DNA of 64,000 nucleotides from Streptomyces sp. NBC_00258. Lineage in GTDB: Bacteria > Actinomycetota > Actinomycetes > Streptomycetales > Streptomycetaceae. The notes below the pieces were generated by a model. The model was not told where the DNA came from, did not search any database, and saw only the letters and a program-made list of their open reading frames with translations. Position 1 is the first letter of the stretch; the number at the start of each line of letters is the position of its first letter. This document shows, in pieces, positions 16,760 through 26,380 of the stretch. The position numbers were made by a program, and so were the translations under genes. The DNA lies in assembly GCF_036182465.1 (NCBI RefSeq), contig NZ_CP108081.1:12090001-12154000 (forward strand), read 5' to 3'.

Positions 16760-18552
16760 GCCGGCCTTGGGCACGATTCGACGACCTCCGCACGGGCACG
16801 GCCCTGCGCTGCCCACCGCCGTTCCGGGTGCTGGCAGGGGAGCGCCCGGAGGACGTGCCCGCCATCCTCCGGCAGGTCGACGAGGCCACCGCCGAGGGCA
16901 GCTGGGCCTTCGGCTACGTGGCCTACGAGGCAGCCGCAGCCCTGGATCCCAAGCTGCCCGGTGGCTGGCAGCCGGGTCAGCCTCCGCTGATCTGGTTCGG
17001 ACTGTGTGACGAGCCCGCCCGCGTCGAACCCGTGCGCCCCGAGGAGTCGTCCGCTTCCCGGGTCACCTCTTGGCGGCCGACCTGGAGTGACGCCGAGCAT
17101 GCCAGCGCTGTGGCGTGCGTCCGTGAGCACATCGCTGCCGGTGAGACCTACCAGTGCAACCTCACGGACCGGATGCGCGCCACGCTTACAGAGACTCCCG
17201 AGGCGCTCTACACGCGCCTCGCTCTGGCACAGCGGGGGGCGTACAACGCCTACCTCGATCTCGGTGAGCACGTCATCGCAAGCGCCAGCCCCGAACTGTT
17301 CTTCGAATGGGCCGACAGTGAGGTCCGCACACGGCCGATGAAGGGCACCGCCCCCCGGGGCCGCACCATCGCCGAGGACGCCCGCCAATCCCGTGCGCTC
17401 CGGACCAACAGCAAGGAACAGGCCGAGAACCTCATGATCGTCGACCTTCTACGCAACGACCTCGGCCGGATCGCCGAGCACGGCAGCGTGCGGGTGGACG
17501 AGCTGTTCACACTCGAGCGGTATCCGACCGTCTGGCAGCTGACCTCACAGGTCAGCGCTCGGCTACCGCCCGGCACAGGCCTGCTGGACATCTTCCGGGC
17601 CCTGTTCCCGTGCGGGTCGGTCACCGGCGCCCCCAAACGGCGCACCATGCAACTGATCAGCGAACTGGAACCGGGCCCCCGCGGCGTCTACTGCGGGGCC
17701 ATCGGACTGGTCGCTCCACCGACCGCGCCGGTGCGCGCCCGGTTCAGCGTGGCCATCCGGACCGCGTTTGTGGACCGGATGTCGGGCCGGGCCGTCTACG
17801 GCGTCGGCGGCGGGATCACCTGGGGCTCGGAACCGGGGCCCGAGCGCGCCGAGGTGCACGCCAAGGCGGCAGTGCTGGCACACGACTCCGGCGACCACCA
17901 ACTGCTGGAATCCATGGCCTTTCATCCCTTGACGGGTTTGCGCAACCACGCGCGCCACCTCGCGCGGATGGCCGACTCGGCTGCCTGGTTCGGTTTCAGC
18001 TTCGACCAGGACACCGTCCAGAACCGCATCCAACGTGCCCTCGAAGGGCGAACCGAACCCACTTGTGTGCGGGTACTTCTGGGACGGACCGGCGATGTCA
18101 CCGTCGATGTGCAAGACCTTGAACCGGTCATCGCCCGCCCTGTACTCCTCGCCGTGGACGACGAGCCCGTCGACAGACGCAGTGCGTGGCTGCAGCACAA
18201 GACGACCCGTCGTGACCCCTACCTCACGCGTACCCTGCGGCATCCGGACGCCGACGATGTCGTGCTGGTCAACGAGGACGGCGACATCACCGAGACGACC
18301 GTCGCCACGCTCGCGGTCCGGCTCGGCGGCCGCTGGTGGACGCCGCCGACTTCATCGGGCTGCCTACCGGGAGTCGAACGCGCCCGTCTGCTCGACCTCG
18401 GACGCCTGCAAGAGCGTCGGCTCCACGTCCGCGACCTGCGGGAGGCAGAGGCGATCGCCGTGGTCAGTTCACTGCAGGGCTGGCGGCAGGCACTCCTTCT
18501 CGGCTCCGTGGCAGGGGTCGCCGGCACGGGACGGAAAGTAGTGCGCCGATGA
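16756..18552 (+). CDS. pabBC: Fused aminodeoxychorismate synthase component I and lyase
   Basis: This 598-residue fusion starts at the ATG overlapping the folD stop. Residues about 1-365 form the chorismate-binding PabB domain (TYQCNLTDRMRA, RTRPMKGTAPRG, NLMIVDLLRNDLGRI, FPCGSVTGAPKRR, YGVGGGITWGSEP). Residues about 385-598 form a PabC-like PLP lyase (LLESMAFHPLTGL, DVVLVNEDGDITETTVATL, GCLPGVERARLL). Together they make p-aminobenzoate from chorismate for folate, using an amidotransferase encoded elsewhere. Its place beside folD and folP suggests boosted folate supply for C1 metabolism. Confidence 0.92.
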   Translation: MSRPWARFDDLRTGTALRCPPPFRVLAGERPEDVPAILRQVDEATAEGSWAFGYVAYEAAAALDPKLPGGWQPGQPPLIWFGLCDEPARVEPVRPEESSASRVTSWRPTWSDAEHASAVACVREHIAAGETYQCNLTDRMRATLTETPEALYTRLALAQRGAYNAYLDLGEHVIASASPELFFEWADSEVRTRPMKGTAPRGRTIAEDARQSRALRTNSKEQAENLMIVDLLRNDLGRIAEHGSVRVDELFTLERYPTVWQLTSQVSARLPPGTGLLDIFRALFPCGSVTGAPKRRTMQLISELEPGPRGVYCGAIGLVAPPTAPVRARFSVAIRTAFVDRMSGRAVYGVGGGITWGSEPGPERAEVHAKAAVLAHDSGDHQLLESMAFHPLTGLRNHARHLARMADSAAWFGFSFDQDTVQNRIQRALEGRTEPTCVRVLLGRTGDVTVDVQDLEPVIARPVLLAVDDEPVDRRSAWLQHKTTRRDPYLTRTLRHPDADDVVLVNEDGDITETTVATLAVRLGGRWWTPPTSSGCLPGVERARLLDLGRLQERRLHVRDLREAEAIAVVSSLQGWRQALLLGSVAGVAGTGRKVVRR

Positions 18553-18791
18553 TCAGGGTGCCGAGCCTAGGCAACCGCTCCGCCCAGAAGGAGCGATGGC
18601 TGCGAGGAACTCGGTTACCCGGCCGGGAGGAAGCGGCTGCCAAACGGCGACCGGGCAGTCCAGACCCGCTCGTCTCGCGCCCCCCGACACAGGCCGGGCC
18701 GCGACCGGCGGTGAGATCCGAGCCTCGCTGGTCGCCGGGAAGCCGCCCACTGGACACCTGCGTATCCGCCAAGCCCAGAAGCCGCACTGCG
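18553..18791. other. Spacer between pabBC and the folP remnant
   Basis: These bases separate pabBC from the first recognisable dihydropteroate synthase codon. An open frame runs through it from 18549 but is rich in Arg, Pro and Ser and shows no family pattern. I see no gene or clear regulatory element in it. Confidence 0.4.
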
Positions 18792-19414
18792 ATGCTGCTG
18801 ACCACTGACTCAACCAGGACCGTTCCGGTATCGACCCGGCCGCAACAGTGCCGGGTCATGGGCATCTTCAACGTCACCCCGGACTCGTTCTCCAACGGCG
18901 GACGTTTCCAGGACACGGCGCGGGCAGTGGTGCACGGCCTGCGGATGACTGCGGCAGGAGCCGACCAGGTCGACATCGGCGGTGAATCGACTCGCCCGGA
19001 GCCGACCGTGTGCCGACTGAGGAGGAGCTCCGCCGCGTGCTGCCGGTCGTGACCGAGTTGGCCAGGGCAGGCGTCGCCGTGAGCATCGGCACCACGCGTG
19101 TCCGAGGCGCAGAGGCTGCCATCGCCGTCGGCGCCGTTCTCGTCAGCGGCGGACTGGCCGACCCCGCCATGGCCACTGTGGTCGCCGATGCGGGCGTCCC
19201 CTGGGTACTGACGCACTGGCGCGATCACAGCCGGCAGATGTACGCCGCGGCACACTACGACGACGTCGTCGCGGACGTCCGGCGCGAGCTGCTGACCCGG
19301 GTCGAAGCCGCCCTTGCTGTCGGCGTCGCACGCGAGCAGCTCGTTCTCGACCCCGGTCTCGGCTTCGCCAAGTACCCTCCGCACGATCTCGCCCTGCTCT
19401 CCAGGCTGAGCACC
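18792..19414 (+). pseudogene. folP: Dihydropteroate synthase, frameshifted and truncated
   Basis: The start region reads MGIFNVTPDSFSNGGRF and DQVDIGGESTRP, the pterin-binding signatures of DHPS. At about 18998 the frame breaks: restoring one G in CTCGCCCGGAGCC would continue as GADRVPTEEELRRVLP, so a single-base deletion explains it. The second frame continues with GGLADPAMATVVADAGVPW, THWRDHS and LVLDPGLGFAK, then at about 19415 passes in frame into recombinase sequence. The C-terminal third of DHPS, including the usual SRKRF motif, is missing. The gene would have joined PABA to pterin. Confidence 0.88.
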
Positions 19415-19825
19415 ATCAAGTACCCGATCGATGAGATAAACCGGCCGTGTGGGAGCGAAGACGCTCGGCTTCGGATTCCGCCGAACACTGACGAAGTCGC
19501 CGCCTTGTTCACCAGCGGGGGCGGCGACTTGGCGACCTGCCGCAAGTTCGGTCCCACGGCCCGCAATTACGTGGCCGCCAAGCTGATGGCCGAGGTCGGA
19601 CTGCGGGTCTGGGTGGACAAGTTGACTCCGCACGTCCTTCAGCACTTCTGCGCGTCCGAGCTGTACTTGAACGGCCTGGATCTCATCTCGATTCAGGAAG
19701 TCTTGGGCCATTCGTGGACTGCCACGACGATGCGATACATCCACGTGCACCGCACGCGGGTCGAGGATGCCTGGGTGGCCGGGCACGAACGAGCCGCTCG
19801 GCAGCTGGAAGGTCTGGTCCGATGA
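19415..19825 (+). pseudogene. Tyrosine recombinase remnant with internal deletion
   Basis: The frame continues from folP without a stop. FGPTARNYVAAKLMAEVGLRV matches the start of the catalytic domain of a Streptomyces tyrosine integrase. It then jumps to WVDKLTPHVLQHFCASELYL, HSWTATTMRYIHVHRT and EDAWVAGHERAARQLEGL. About 80-100 residues expected between these parts are gone. The conserved HxxR box reads HVLQ: the arginine is replaced by Gln. The nucleophile Tyr in MRYIHVH is kept. With the deletion and the R-to-Q change it cannot be an active recombinase. It overlaps the small HTH gene by ATGA. Confidence 0.85.
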
Positions 19826-20040
19826 GGTGGAACCTGCGACTGACCGTGGCGAACCGGGGCGTCTGGAAGGCGCCTGAACTGCAACGGAGCCTGGCCAAGC
19901 ACGGCCTGGTGAGCTCGGCGGGGAAGATGTCCGGGCTGTGGTCCGGACAGCCGGTCTCCCTCAAACTCGATGACCTCGACGTGATCTGCGTGGTCCTCGG
20001 CTGTGAGACCGGCGAGTTGCTGATTCCCGAGCCGCAGTAA
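19822..20040 (+). CDS. Small HTH protein partnered with the integrase remnant
   Basis: This 72-residue protein starts at the ATG overlapping the recombinase stop. It reads WNLRLTVANRGVWKAPELQ, SSAGKMSGLWSGQPVSLKLD and DLDVICVVLGCETGELL, a Cro/CI-type helix-turn-helix of the kind usually encoded right after Streptomyces tyrosine integrases. Known relatives are often somewhat longer, so the C terminus may be clipped. It probably once regulated or assisted integration. With its partner dead, its present use is unclear. Confidence 0.75.
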   Translation: MRWNLRLTVANRGVWKAPELQRSLAKHGLVSSAGKMSGLWSGQPVSLKLDDLDVICVVLGCETGELLIPEPQ

Positions 20041-20806
20041 GTGCCCGGCCCGGCCAGGAGGCCGAGCCGACACCAGCAGTCGCCGGCGGGACGGCGCCCG
20101 CCGTGGTGCCTCGGCGTCGTGACGGCCGATCCTTTCCCTTGACCTGACGGGCGATCAACGTTGACACCGCCCAGAGCGGACAAGCCGCCTGCCTCGTGCA
20201 AGATCTGCTTTTCCCGAGGACAGCTGCCCGGACATTCCTGCAAAGCCTGCTATTGATCAGAAACTCAAATGGTTCTCTTCGAGGGGTGTAGCGGACGTGG
20301 GGGCCGCCGAAGTAGCCGCGGACGATGTGGGGCTGGCGCTGGCGGCGGTGGAAGAACCTGCGGGGCTCGGCTGCGAGTTGGGCCTGGTTGCGGGCCCAAC
20401 TGTCCCGCCACCGCCTGCCGGTTGACCTCCGGCAGCGCCGCCCACACCTGCCCGTCCGGCACCACCGGAATCGTCTTCTGGGGCCGGCGTCACTGTCGTT
20501 GCGCATGACGACCTGTTCCCCTCGTCGCTCAGCCGGCCCCGCAACCGTTGGCCACAGCGGCCAACCGCTGCAGGCCCTCACGGCCGATTATCGGCCTCCG
20601 CTCACTGCTTTGATTTTCCATAAGCGCAGTGTGCTTGGGCGATGGAGCGGACATTCGCCTGGCTGGGACGGTGCCGCCGCCTGTGAAAGGACGTGCACCG
20701 CCTCGCAAGACAGCCCGCTGACGGGCTTTTCAGACGTCCTCTGCTCCTCGCCGTCGTGGCGGCGCTAGCAAGGGGCCTCCCAGGCTTGACGCCGGATGAG
20801 CTGGGC
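20041..20806. other. Decayed non-coding stretch after integrase remnant
   Basis: No intact gene is supported. On the minus strand near 20380-20470 a short frame reads VVPDGQVWAALPEVNRQAVA, which resembles small proteins often encoded beside recombinases, but it degenerates into a proline-rich run. A rho-type hairpin lies at 20712-20730. The stretch looks like the eroded end of an integrated element. Confidence 0.4.
20712..20730. terminator. Hairpin with T-run downstream of EIIC
   Basis: AGCCCG-CTGA-CGGGCT followed by TTT forms a 6-bp stem with a tetraloop. The T-run is on the plus strand, so it best terminates plus-strand transcripts from the integrase side. The stem alone could also stop the minus-strand EIIC transcript, whose gene ends 77 bases away. 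Confidence 0.6.
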
Positions 20807-22003
20807 TCAGCCCGCCACCGAGGTCTTCCCGCGGTCGCGGCGGGGGACGGCAGGTGTGATGGTCTTGGCCGGTGAAGTGCGATGCAAGCTTTTGAGGGCG
20901 ATCGTGAGGCTGGCGGTGGTCAGCACACCGGCGGCTATGACCGCGGCGAGTAGTAGCGGCCTACCGAACTGTCCGGCGGCGAAGACGCCGCCGTACGGCA
21001 GGCTGAGAGTGGTACCGAAGGTCATGGCCAGGGCACCGGTGACGGCACCGCCCGCCATCGAGGCCGGAATCACCCGCAGGGGATCCGCAAGCGCGAACGG
21101 GACGGAACCCTCGGGGATGAAGGCCGCGCCGAACAACCAGGACGTCTTTGCGTAGTCCCGCTCGGCCTCGGTGAATAGCTTGCGGCGTACGAGGGCAGCC
21201 AGCGCTAGGCCCAACGGGGGAACCATGCCGGCCGCCACGACCGTGGCCATGATGGTCATGTTGAGCGTGTTGAACTTCGACGGGTCGGGACCGTTTACAC
21301 CGACCATGGCGAAGGCGACGGCAGCCTTGCTGATCACCCCGCCGAGGTCGGAGCAAACCATGAGGCCGAGGATGAGCCCGAGCAAGGGGGCGCTCTCGAA
21401 TTGCAGTCCGGCCAGCTGCCCGTGCAGCCATTCGGTCATGGACGTGAGCTGTGCTCCGATCAACGCGAAGATCACCAGCGAGGTCGTCACGGTGGCCAGC
21501 AGCGGGAACAGCACGGTGGAGGTGATGCCACGCAGCGCCGGTGGGACGGACATACGCTGCAGGGCCAGAGTGGCCGCACCGGCGACCAGCCCGGCGACCA
21601 GCCCGGCGAGGGCGCCGCCCTCGATCCCCACTGCAGCCATGCCGCCGAGGAACCCGGGGACAACTGCGGGCCGGTCGGCCATGCCGTAGGCGACGTAAGC
21701 GGCGACGAGCGCAGGGAGGAAGGCCAGCCCGCTGAGGCCGACCTTGAGCAGCAACGCGGCCCAGGTCAGGGGTTGGCTCCAGTCGCCGGTGTACAGGGCC
21801 TGGGAGGCCGATTCGGCGATGCGAGGACCGCTGATTGCCAGAGCCAGGACGACCAGCAATGCGGAGAGCGCGGTGAAGGCTCCGATGTACGGGGTCCCGG
21901 ACACCAGCCATCTGCTGAGCCTGATGCCGATGTGTCGGCTCCGGGAGTCACTGCGGTTCATGGGGGTGGCCGGCGCGGTGGTGCGGTTATGGGGGTGGGA
22001 CAT
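20807..22003 (-). CDS. Fructose-type PTS permease, EIIC domain only
   Basis: This 398-residue integral membrane protein has about nine hydrophobic segments. The EIIC-fructose signatures are present: GIEGGALAGLVAGLVAG, FIPEGSVPFALADPLRVIP, GGAVTGALAMTFGTTL and LPYGGVFA. EIIC forms the sugar channel that accepts phosphate from EIIB. Streptomyces FruA is normally a fused EIIABC, but no EIIA or EIIB domain is encoded here or next door. It would need partners encoded elsewhere or may work as an uncoupled carrier. A GGAG box lies 8 bases before the ATG at 22003. The substrate is inferred only from family. Confidence 0.85.
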   Translation of the reverse strand: MSHPHNRTTAPATPMNRSDSRSRHIGIRLSRWLVSGTPYIGAFTALSALLVVLALAISGPRIAESASQALYTGDWSQPLTWAALLLKVGLSGLAFLPALVAAYVAYGMADRPAVVPGFLGGMAAVGIEGGALAGLVAGLVAGAATLALQRMSVPPALRGITSTVLFPLLATVTTSLVIFALIGAQLTSMTEWLHGQLAGLQFESAPLLGLILGLMVCSDLGGVISKAAVAFAMVGVNGPDPSKFNTLNMTIMATVVAAGMVPPLGLALAALVRRKLFTEAERDYAKTSWLFGAAFIPEGSVPFALADPLRVIPASMAGGAVTGALAMTFGTTLSLPYGGVFAAGQFGRPLLLAAVIAAGVLTTASLTIALKSLHRTSPAKTITPAVPRRDRGKTSVAG

Positions 22004-22224
22004 GGTGAAGCTCCAGATGTCTGCGACGCCGCCGTGCAGGCGGCTGGGGCCACGACGGACCGGTGGTGGGCTGGTGTGACGTCTGCGCCCAGGCCTGTCG
22101 GGAAGGGATGCCGGCTCGTGAGTGTGGGAGCGTGGCGAGGCGGAAGGTTTCCGGGCGGTGCCGGCTGTCCCCAGGCAGCCGGCACCCGTATCTCCGTCAG
22201 CGTCTGCCGGGCTGGCTCAGTGGC

Positions 22225-23451
22225 TCACCGGGTCATGAGGGAGAGATCCGTCGTGGAGCTGATCTTGTTCCAGTTCACGCCGACCATGTGCGGCGTGCAG
22301 CAGTCACTCCACACGATGCCTGCATGCATGCCGACAATCCACGCAGCCGAGTTGGTTTGGTCGGTCGTGTAGATGGGGGCGCCGGAGTCCCCGACTTCCG
22401 TCCTGTTCCCGTTGTTGTAGGAGGGCCAGTTGGTCCCTCCCCGGTCGTAGAGGAAACCCCTGCCATCACTGATGCACACGGTAGTGCCCGACCAGCAGAC
22501 GGAGTAGCTCGTGTTGGAGATCGGGTGACCGCAGTGGTTGTACGTCGCAGCACCGCTCACACACACCTTCAGGTTGGAGGCGACCCACGCCGTCCCGTGC
22601 ACAAAGTGGGTTTGGCTGCTGGTGTCGTAGCCGCCTGTGTGGATGTAAGAGTCGTACACCGGTCCCAATAGAGTTTCCGTGTCAAATGTCGTCCACCGCG
22701 CAACGACCGTTCCCACCCATTGGCCATTGGACCAGTCTGTCCTGCGGTTGTAGACCTGAGCGCTGGTGTCGTAGCAGTGTGCTGCGGTCAGCATGTATTC
22801 GTTGCCGGATAGTCTCGACCTGACAGCGAACCCGGCGGTGCACCCACCTTTTCCAGGTGATATCAATGCAATCCCGCCATAGAAGGGGGACCATGAGTTG
22901 AACCGGATGCCGGCCTGGGGTTCGAAGCGAGCGGAGCGCACCTCGATCGCGCCGGGGTACGCGTTGCGCAATGACTCCGTGGCCGACGCTGGAGCATCGG
23001 TGTCGACGACCACCTTGTCTTTCCGTCCGTCGTACTGAACGCCGACGCTGTACGTGTCCGCGTCACTGTGCCACTTGCGCGCCGTCACTGTTTTCTGGAT
23101 CTTTTCCAACTTTTCCCTGGTGAATTTGCTGGTCTTGACGGCGACGTTCATGCCGGACGGGATTGCCGCCTCAACCTTGGTTTTCTCCCCGGCGGACGTG
23201 TCTGCCGGCAGCGTCAGTACCGGGTCGGAGTCCCCGAAGACGCCGAGCGCGGAATGGGCATCAGCGGCCTTGCCGAGCTGCTTCCACTGCGCCTGACTCG
23301 GCTCGCTCGAAGGCTCCGTGGCGGAAGCCGCGGTCGGGGTGGCAGGGAAAGCCACCGCCGAGTGGACAGGACCTGCCAGTGCCGCCACCATCGCGGCGGC
23401 ACTGGCGAGTAGCACCCCAACGCGGCGCTTCGATCTCATTACTGATCTCAT
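22225..23451 (-). CDS. Secreted S1-family serine protease with propeptide
   Basis: This 408-residue protein begins with a signal peptide (basic RSKRR, then VGVLLASAAAMVAALAG, cleavage near AVA-FPA). Next is a propeptide of about 150 residues and a chymotrypsin-fold domain. The catalytic triad is His in LTAAHCYD, probably Asp in the PVYDSYIH region, and Ser in EVGDSGAPIY. Several Cys residues in the mature part could form disulfides. Codon use is visibly less GC-biased than in the neighbours, suggesting separate acquisition. AAGGAAG precedes the ATG. It probably degrades extracellular protein; its specificity cannot be read. Confidence 0.88.
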   Translation of the reverse strand: MRSVMRSKRRVGVLLASAAAMVAALAGPVHSAVAFPATPTAASATEPSSEPSQAQWKQLGKAADAHSALGVFGDSDPVLTLPADTSAGEKTKVEAAIPSGMNVAVKTSKFTREKLEKIQKTVTARKWHSDADTYSVGVQYDGRKDKVVVDTDAPASATESLRNAYPGAIEVRSARFEPQAGIRFNSWSPFYGGIALISPGKGGCTAGFAVRSRLSGNEYMLTAAHCYDTSAQVYNRRTDWSNGQWVGTVVARWTTFDTETLLGPVYDSYIHTGGYDTSSQTHFVHGTAWVASNLKVCVSGAATYNHCGHPISNTSYSVCWSGTTVCISDGRGFLYDRGGTNWPSYNNGNRTEVGDSGAPIYTTDQTNSAAWIVGMHAGIVWSDCCTPHMVGVNWNKISSTTDLSLMTR

Positions 23452-23785
23452 CTTCTTCCTTTTGTCACGCGATGATCACGAAATGGATCCATTGCACTGC
23501 AACTCCGAAGGAGACTGTTTCCTGATCACCTTTATGCGATGCACTTCTCCCTTTCAGGCAATGCAGCGCATGCAAGGGATTCAGCAGGTTCGAAGGTGCG
23601 TACAGAATTCCATAAACGGAGCAGCATTCGCCGTACAAGGAGACGAAGGTGATACCTTCACCCCGCGCCACGCGAATCGGGCCGGGGGTAATTCCCCCTC
23701 GAGCCCCGACGCGGGCGGGCGTCCCGCCTATGGGTGTGCACGGGATGCGAAGCCAGCGCCCCGTGCTTTGCCTCCTTGATGTGCG
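23452..23785. other. AT-richer gap upstream of the protease gene
   Basis: About 330 bases separate the divergent flank of the protease gene from the end of the LuxR gene. The half near the protease has lower GC and should hold its promoter. A hairpin GGCGGG-CGT-CCCGCC at 23714-23728 lies 58 bases beyond the LuxR gene's stop and could terminate it. No gene is supported. Confidence 0.45.
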
Positions 23786-26194
23786 TCATGCGAGAAGCAT
23801 CGAGGCGGGAGTTCCCGCCCGGCTATCCGTAGTTTTACGGAGTGCTGGTTGTTTCTCTGCCCACCAGGCTGCGACCTGAGCGCGGGAGGCGAAACCGAGC
23901 TTGCCCCGGATGTTCTCGATGTGGCTGTCGACTGTGCGTGGTGACAGCCCGAGCGTGGAGGCGATCTGGCGGTTGGTCATGCCCTGGGCCACCAGCGTGG
24001 CGACCTGCTGCTCCCTGCGCGTCAGGGGGTTCGGGTTGGTGACCGGGGCGCTCCCGGCGGGGCCGCTTCCTGTGTCCAAGGCGAAGGCGATGGCTCTGCC
24101 CGGGCTGTCATGCCGGCCACCCTCGGTGAGAGCTTTCTCGTAGGCGGTGGGGCCCAGGGCCGTGCTGACCGCTTGTTCACAGGAGGCGTTCCGGTCGCCC
24201 AGAGCGGCCGAGGTGGTGGCGCCGAGGTCCCGGGACAGGGCGCGTAGCGCGCCCAGTAGGTGTGCGGCACGCGTGTGGTCACCGCCGGAGGCGGTGTTCC
24301 AGGCAAGAAGACTCAGCAGCATGGTGGCCCCGATGTGGTCGTTGAAGCCCCGCTGGATCACCAGCCCGGTCTGTGCCCATGCCAAACTCATCTCCTTTTC
24401 GCCGCGTACCCAGGCTTCGTAACCCAGCGCCCACAGCGCGTAGGACCGCGTTAGCCGTTCCCCTCGGGCTTCGGCGAGGGCCAGTGCCCGCTGGCCTGTC
24501 TGCGCCGCGCGGGGGTCGCCGAGTTGAGACTGGATCTTGGCCAGCTGGAACAGCCAGAACACGGTGGCTGGCTGGTCGTCGGCCGCCTCATGGGCGGCCA
24601 CCGCCCCCGCGTAGCAGAGGGCAGCTTGCTCGTACTCGCCCTGAAAGGCTGCTGATGCGCCTCGGAAACCCTCGACATACGCGTGCACCACCGGGTCGTC
24701 CAGCTGTTCGCCCAGCTCTGCGGCCTCATCGAGCCAGCGGGCCGCTGCTGCGAAGTCGCTCTGCAATAGTGCCACCCAGGATGCTGCCCACAGGGCCCTG
24801 GCCCTGGCCGGGGTGGGCTCGGGCGCGGCAGCGAGGATCCCGTCGAAGTGGCGACGCCCTTCACCAAGGAATCCGTCGGCACACCAGTGGAAGCGCAGCG
24901 CGGCTACCATGCGCAGCGCCGCCTGCGCGTCATCCTGGCTGGAGGCGATGCACCGCCCGCTCGGCTCGGGGCCTGTGTTTTGCGCTTCAGTTCGGTCTGA
25001 GCCTGCCCAACTCACCGTGGCCACTTTCTGGCCCTCGCCCGTCAGCGCCACCCGGAGGTTGGCGTGTTCGATACGCAGCCGGGCCAATGACTCTTCCTGG
25101 CCAGGGCCGAACCAGGCATCGGCGAGGCGCTCGGCCAGATCCAGATAGAAGGAGCGGTGTCGGCGCAGCAGGATCTGCTCCTCGCCGGACTCGCTCAGGC
25201 GTGCTCTGCCGTACTCACGGATGGTCTCCAGGAACCGGTAACGGGGTAGCCCTTCAACCTGGGCGGTCAGCACGATGGATTGGGCGACCAGCCGCTCGAG
25301 AAGAGCCAGCACCTCATCAGCCGCAATGCCGTCTCCTGCGCAGACCTTCTCGGCCGCGTCCAGCGCGAAGCCGCCGGCGAAGACCGAAAGGCGCCGCCAG
25401 AGTAGCTGTTCTGGCGGTGTGCACAGCTCGTAGCTCCAGTCGATCACGCCTCGCAGACTGCGCTGCCGCAGTGGTGTGGTCCTACTGCCGCCGATCAGCA
25501 GCGCGAACCGGTCTGTCAGGCGGGCTGTCGTCTGCTCGACGGTCAAGGCGCGCAACCGGGCCGCGGTCAGTTCGATGGCCAGCGGCAGCCCCTCCAGTTC
25601 TTCGCAGAGCCGGGAGATCTGGGCGCGGTTGGTGTCGGTGACCTGGAACTCCGGTTGGATGGCGGTGGCCCGGTCCCGCAGCAGCTCGACGGCCTCGTCC
25701 GGTGTCAGGGGTGGCACGGCGTAAAGGCGCTCGCCGGTGATGCCCAGGGTTTCGCGGCTCGTCGCCAGGATGCGCAGGTCGGGAGCGGCTGACAGCAGAG
25801 TCTGCGCCAGCCCGGCGCAGGCATCGATCAGGTGTTCGCAGTTGTCCAGGACGATCAGTGCCTGGTGCCGGGTCAGATACCCCGCAAGCTGCTGAAGGGC
25901 AGTCCGCTCGCCCCGATCCGGCACTCTCAGCACGGCCGCGGTAGCGCCCGGCACCTCTGCGGGATCGTTCACCGGAGAGAGGTCCACGAGCCACACGCCG
26001 TCCGGGAAGGCCTTTCTGGACGCGGTGGCCACTTCCAGTGCCAGCCGCGTCTTTCCTATCCCGCCGGCTCCGGTGAGTGTCACCAGCCGCCCGGTGCCGA
26101 GAAGACGACGGGCTTCGGCGGCTTCGCGCCGCCTGCCCACGAAAGTGGTGAAGGATGCCGGTAGGTTGCCCGGAGTTGAGGGCACGCTTGTCAT
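23786..26194 (-). CDS. AfsR/LAL-like ATPase regulator with LuxR HTH
   Basis: This 802-residue regulator has an N-terminal NTPase module with Walker A TGAGGIGKTRLALEVA and Walker B ALIVLDNCEHLI, a winged-helix/adapter region, a TPR-like alpha-helical middle, and a C-terminal LuxR HTH (LTRREQQVATLVAQGMTNRQ, then LGLSPRTVDSHIENIR). An in-frame ATG 43 codons further upstream exists, but the ATG at 26194 has AAGGCGTG about 9 bases upstream and begins at the conserved GNLPASFTTFVGR. Such proteins sense a ligand or partner and activate promoters. The target is unknown; the neighbouring HxlR gene is on the same strand. Confidence 0.88.
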   Translation of the reverse strand: MTSVPSTPGNLPASFTTFVGRRREAAEARRLLGTGRLVTLTGAGGIGKTRLALEVATASRKAFPDGVWLVDLSPVNDPAEVPGATAAVLRVPDRGERTALQQLAGYLTRHQALIVLDNCEHLIDACAGLAQTLLSAAPDLRILATSRETLGITGERLYAVPPLTPDEAVELLRDRATAIQPEFQVTDTNRAQISRLCEELEGLPLAIELTAARLRALTVEQTTARLTDRFALLIGGSRTTPLRQRSLRGVIDWSYELCTPPEQLLWRRLSVFAGGFALDAAEKVCAGDGIAADEVLALLERLVAQSIVLTAQVEGLPRYRFLETIREYGRARLSESGEEQILLRRHRSFYLDLAERLADAWFGPGQEESLARLRIEHANLRVALTGEGQKVATVSWAGSDRTEAQNTGPEPSGRCIASSQDDAQAALRMVAALRFHWCADGFLGEGRRHFDGILAAAPEPTPARARALWAASWVALLQSDFAAAARWLDEAAELGEQLDDPVVHAYVEGFRGASAAFQGEYEQAALCYAGAVAAHEAADDQPATVFWLFQLAKIQSQLGDPRAAQTGQRALALAEARGERLTRSYALWALGYEAWVRGEKEMSLAWAQTGLVIQRGFNDHIGATMLLSLLAWNTASGGDHTRAAHLLGALRALSRDLGATTSAALGDRNASCEQAVSTALGPTAYEKALTEGGRHDSPGRAIAFALDTGSGPAGSAPVTNPNPLTRREQQVATLVAQGMTNRQIASTLGLSPRTVDSHIENIRGKLGFASRAQVAAWWAEKQPALRKTTDSRAGTPASMLLA

Positions 26195-26380
26195 GTCACG
26201 CCTTGTATTGTGCGGAAAATATGTCGGTTTGCCGGTTCGGTTGCATACGCCGTCCGATGTGTCGTACGGATGCTGAGTGAGGATCCCTGGACCGGCGGTG
26301 GACGGTGCAGATGTGGGCATCACTCACACGTTCTGACCATGCGGAAGGGGCGGTCCACCGATCTGTGGCACGCGGCGTCG

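Noticed and set aside
20257..20544. Minus-strand Pro/Ala/Ser-rich frames
   Set aside because: Low-complexity composition; only about 20 residues resemble anything, so no gene is called.
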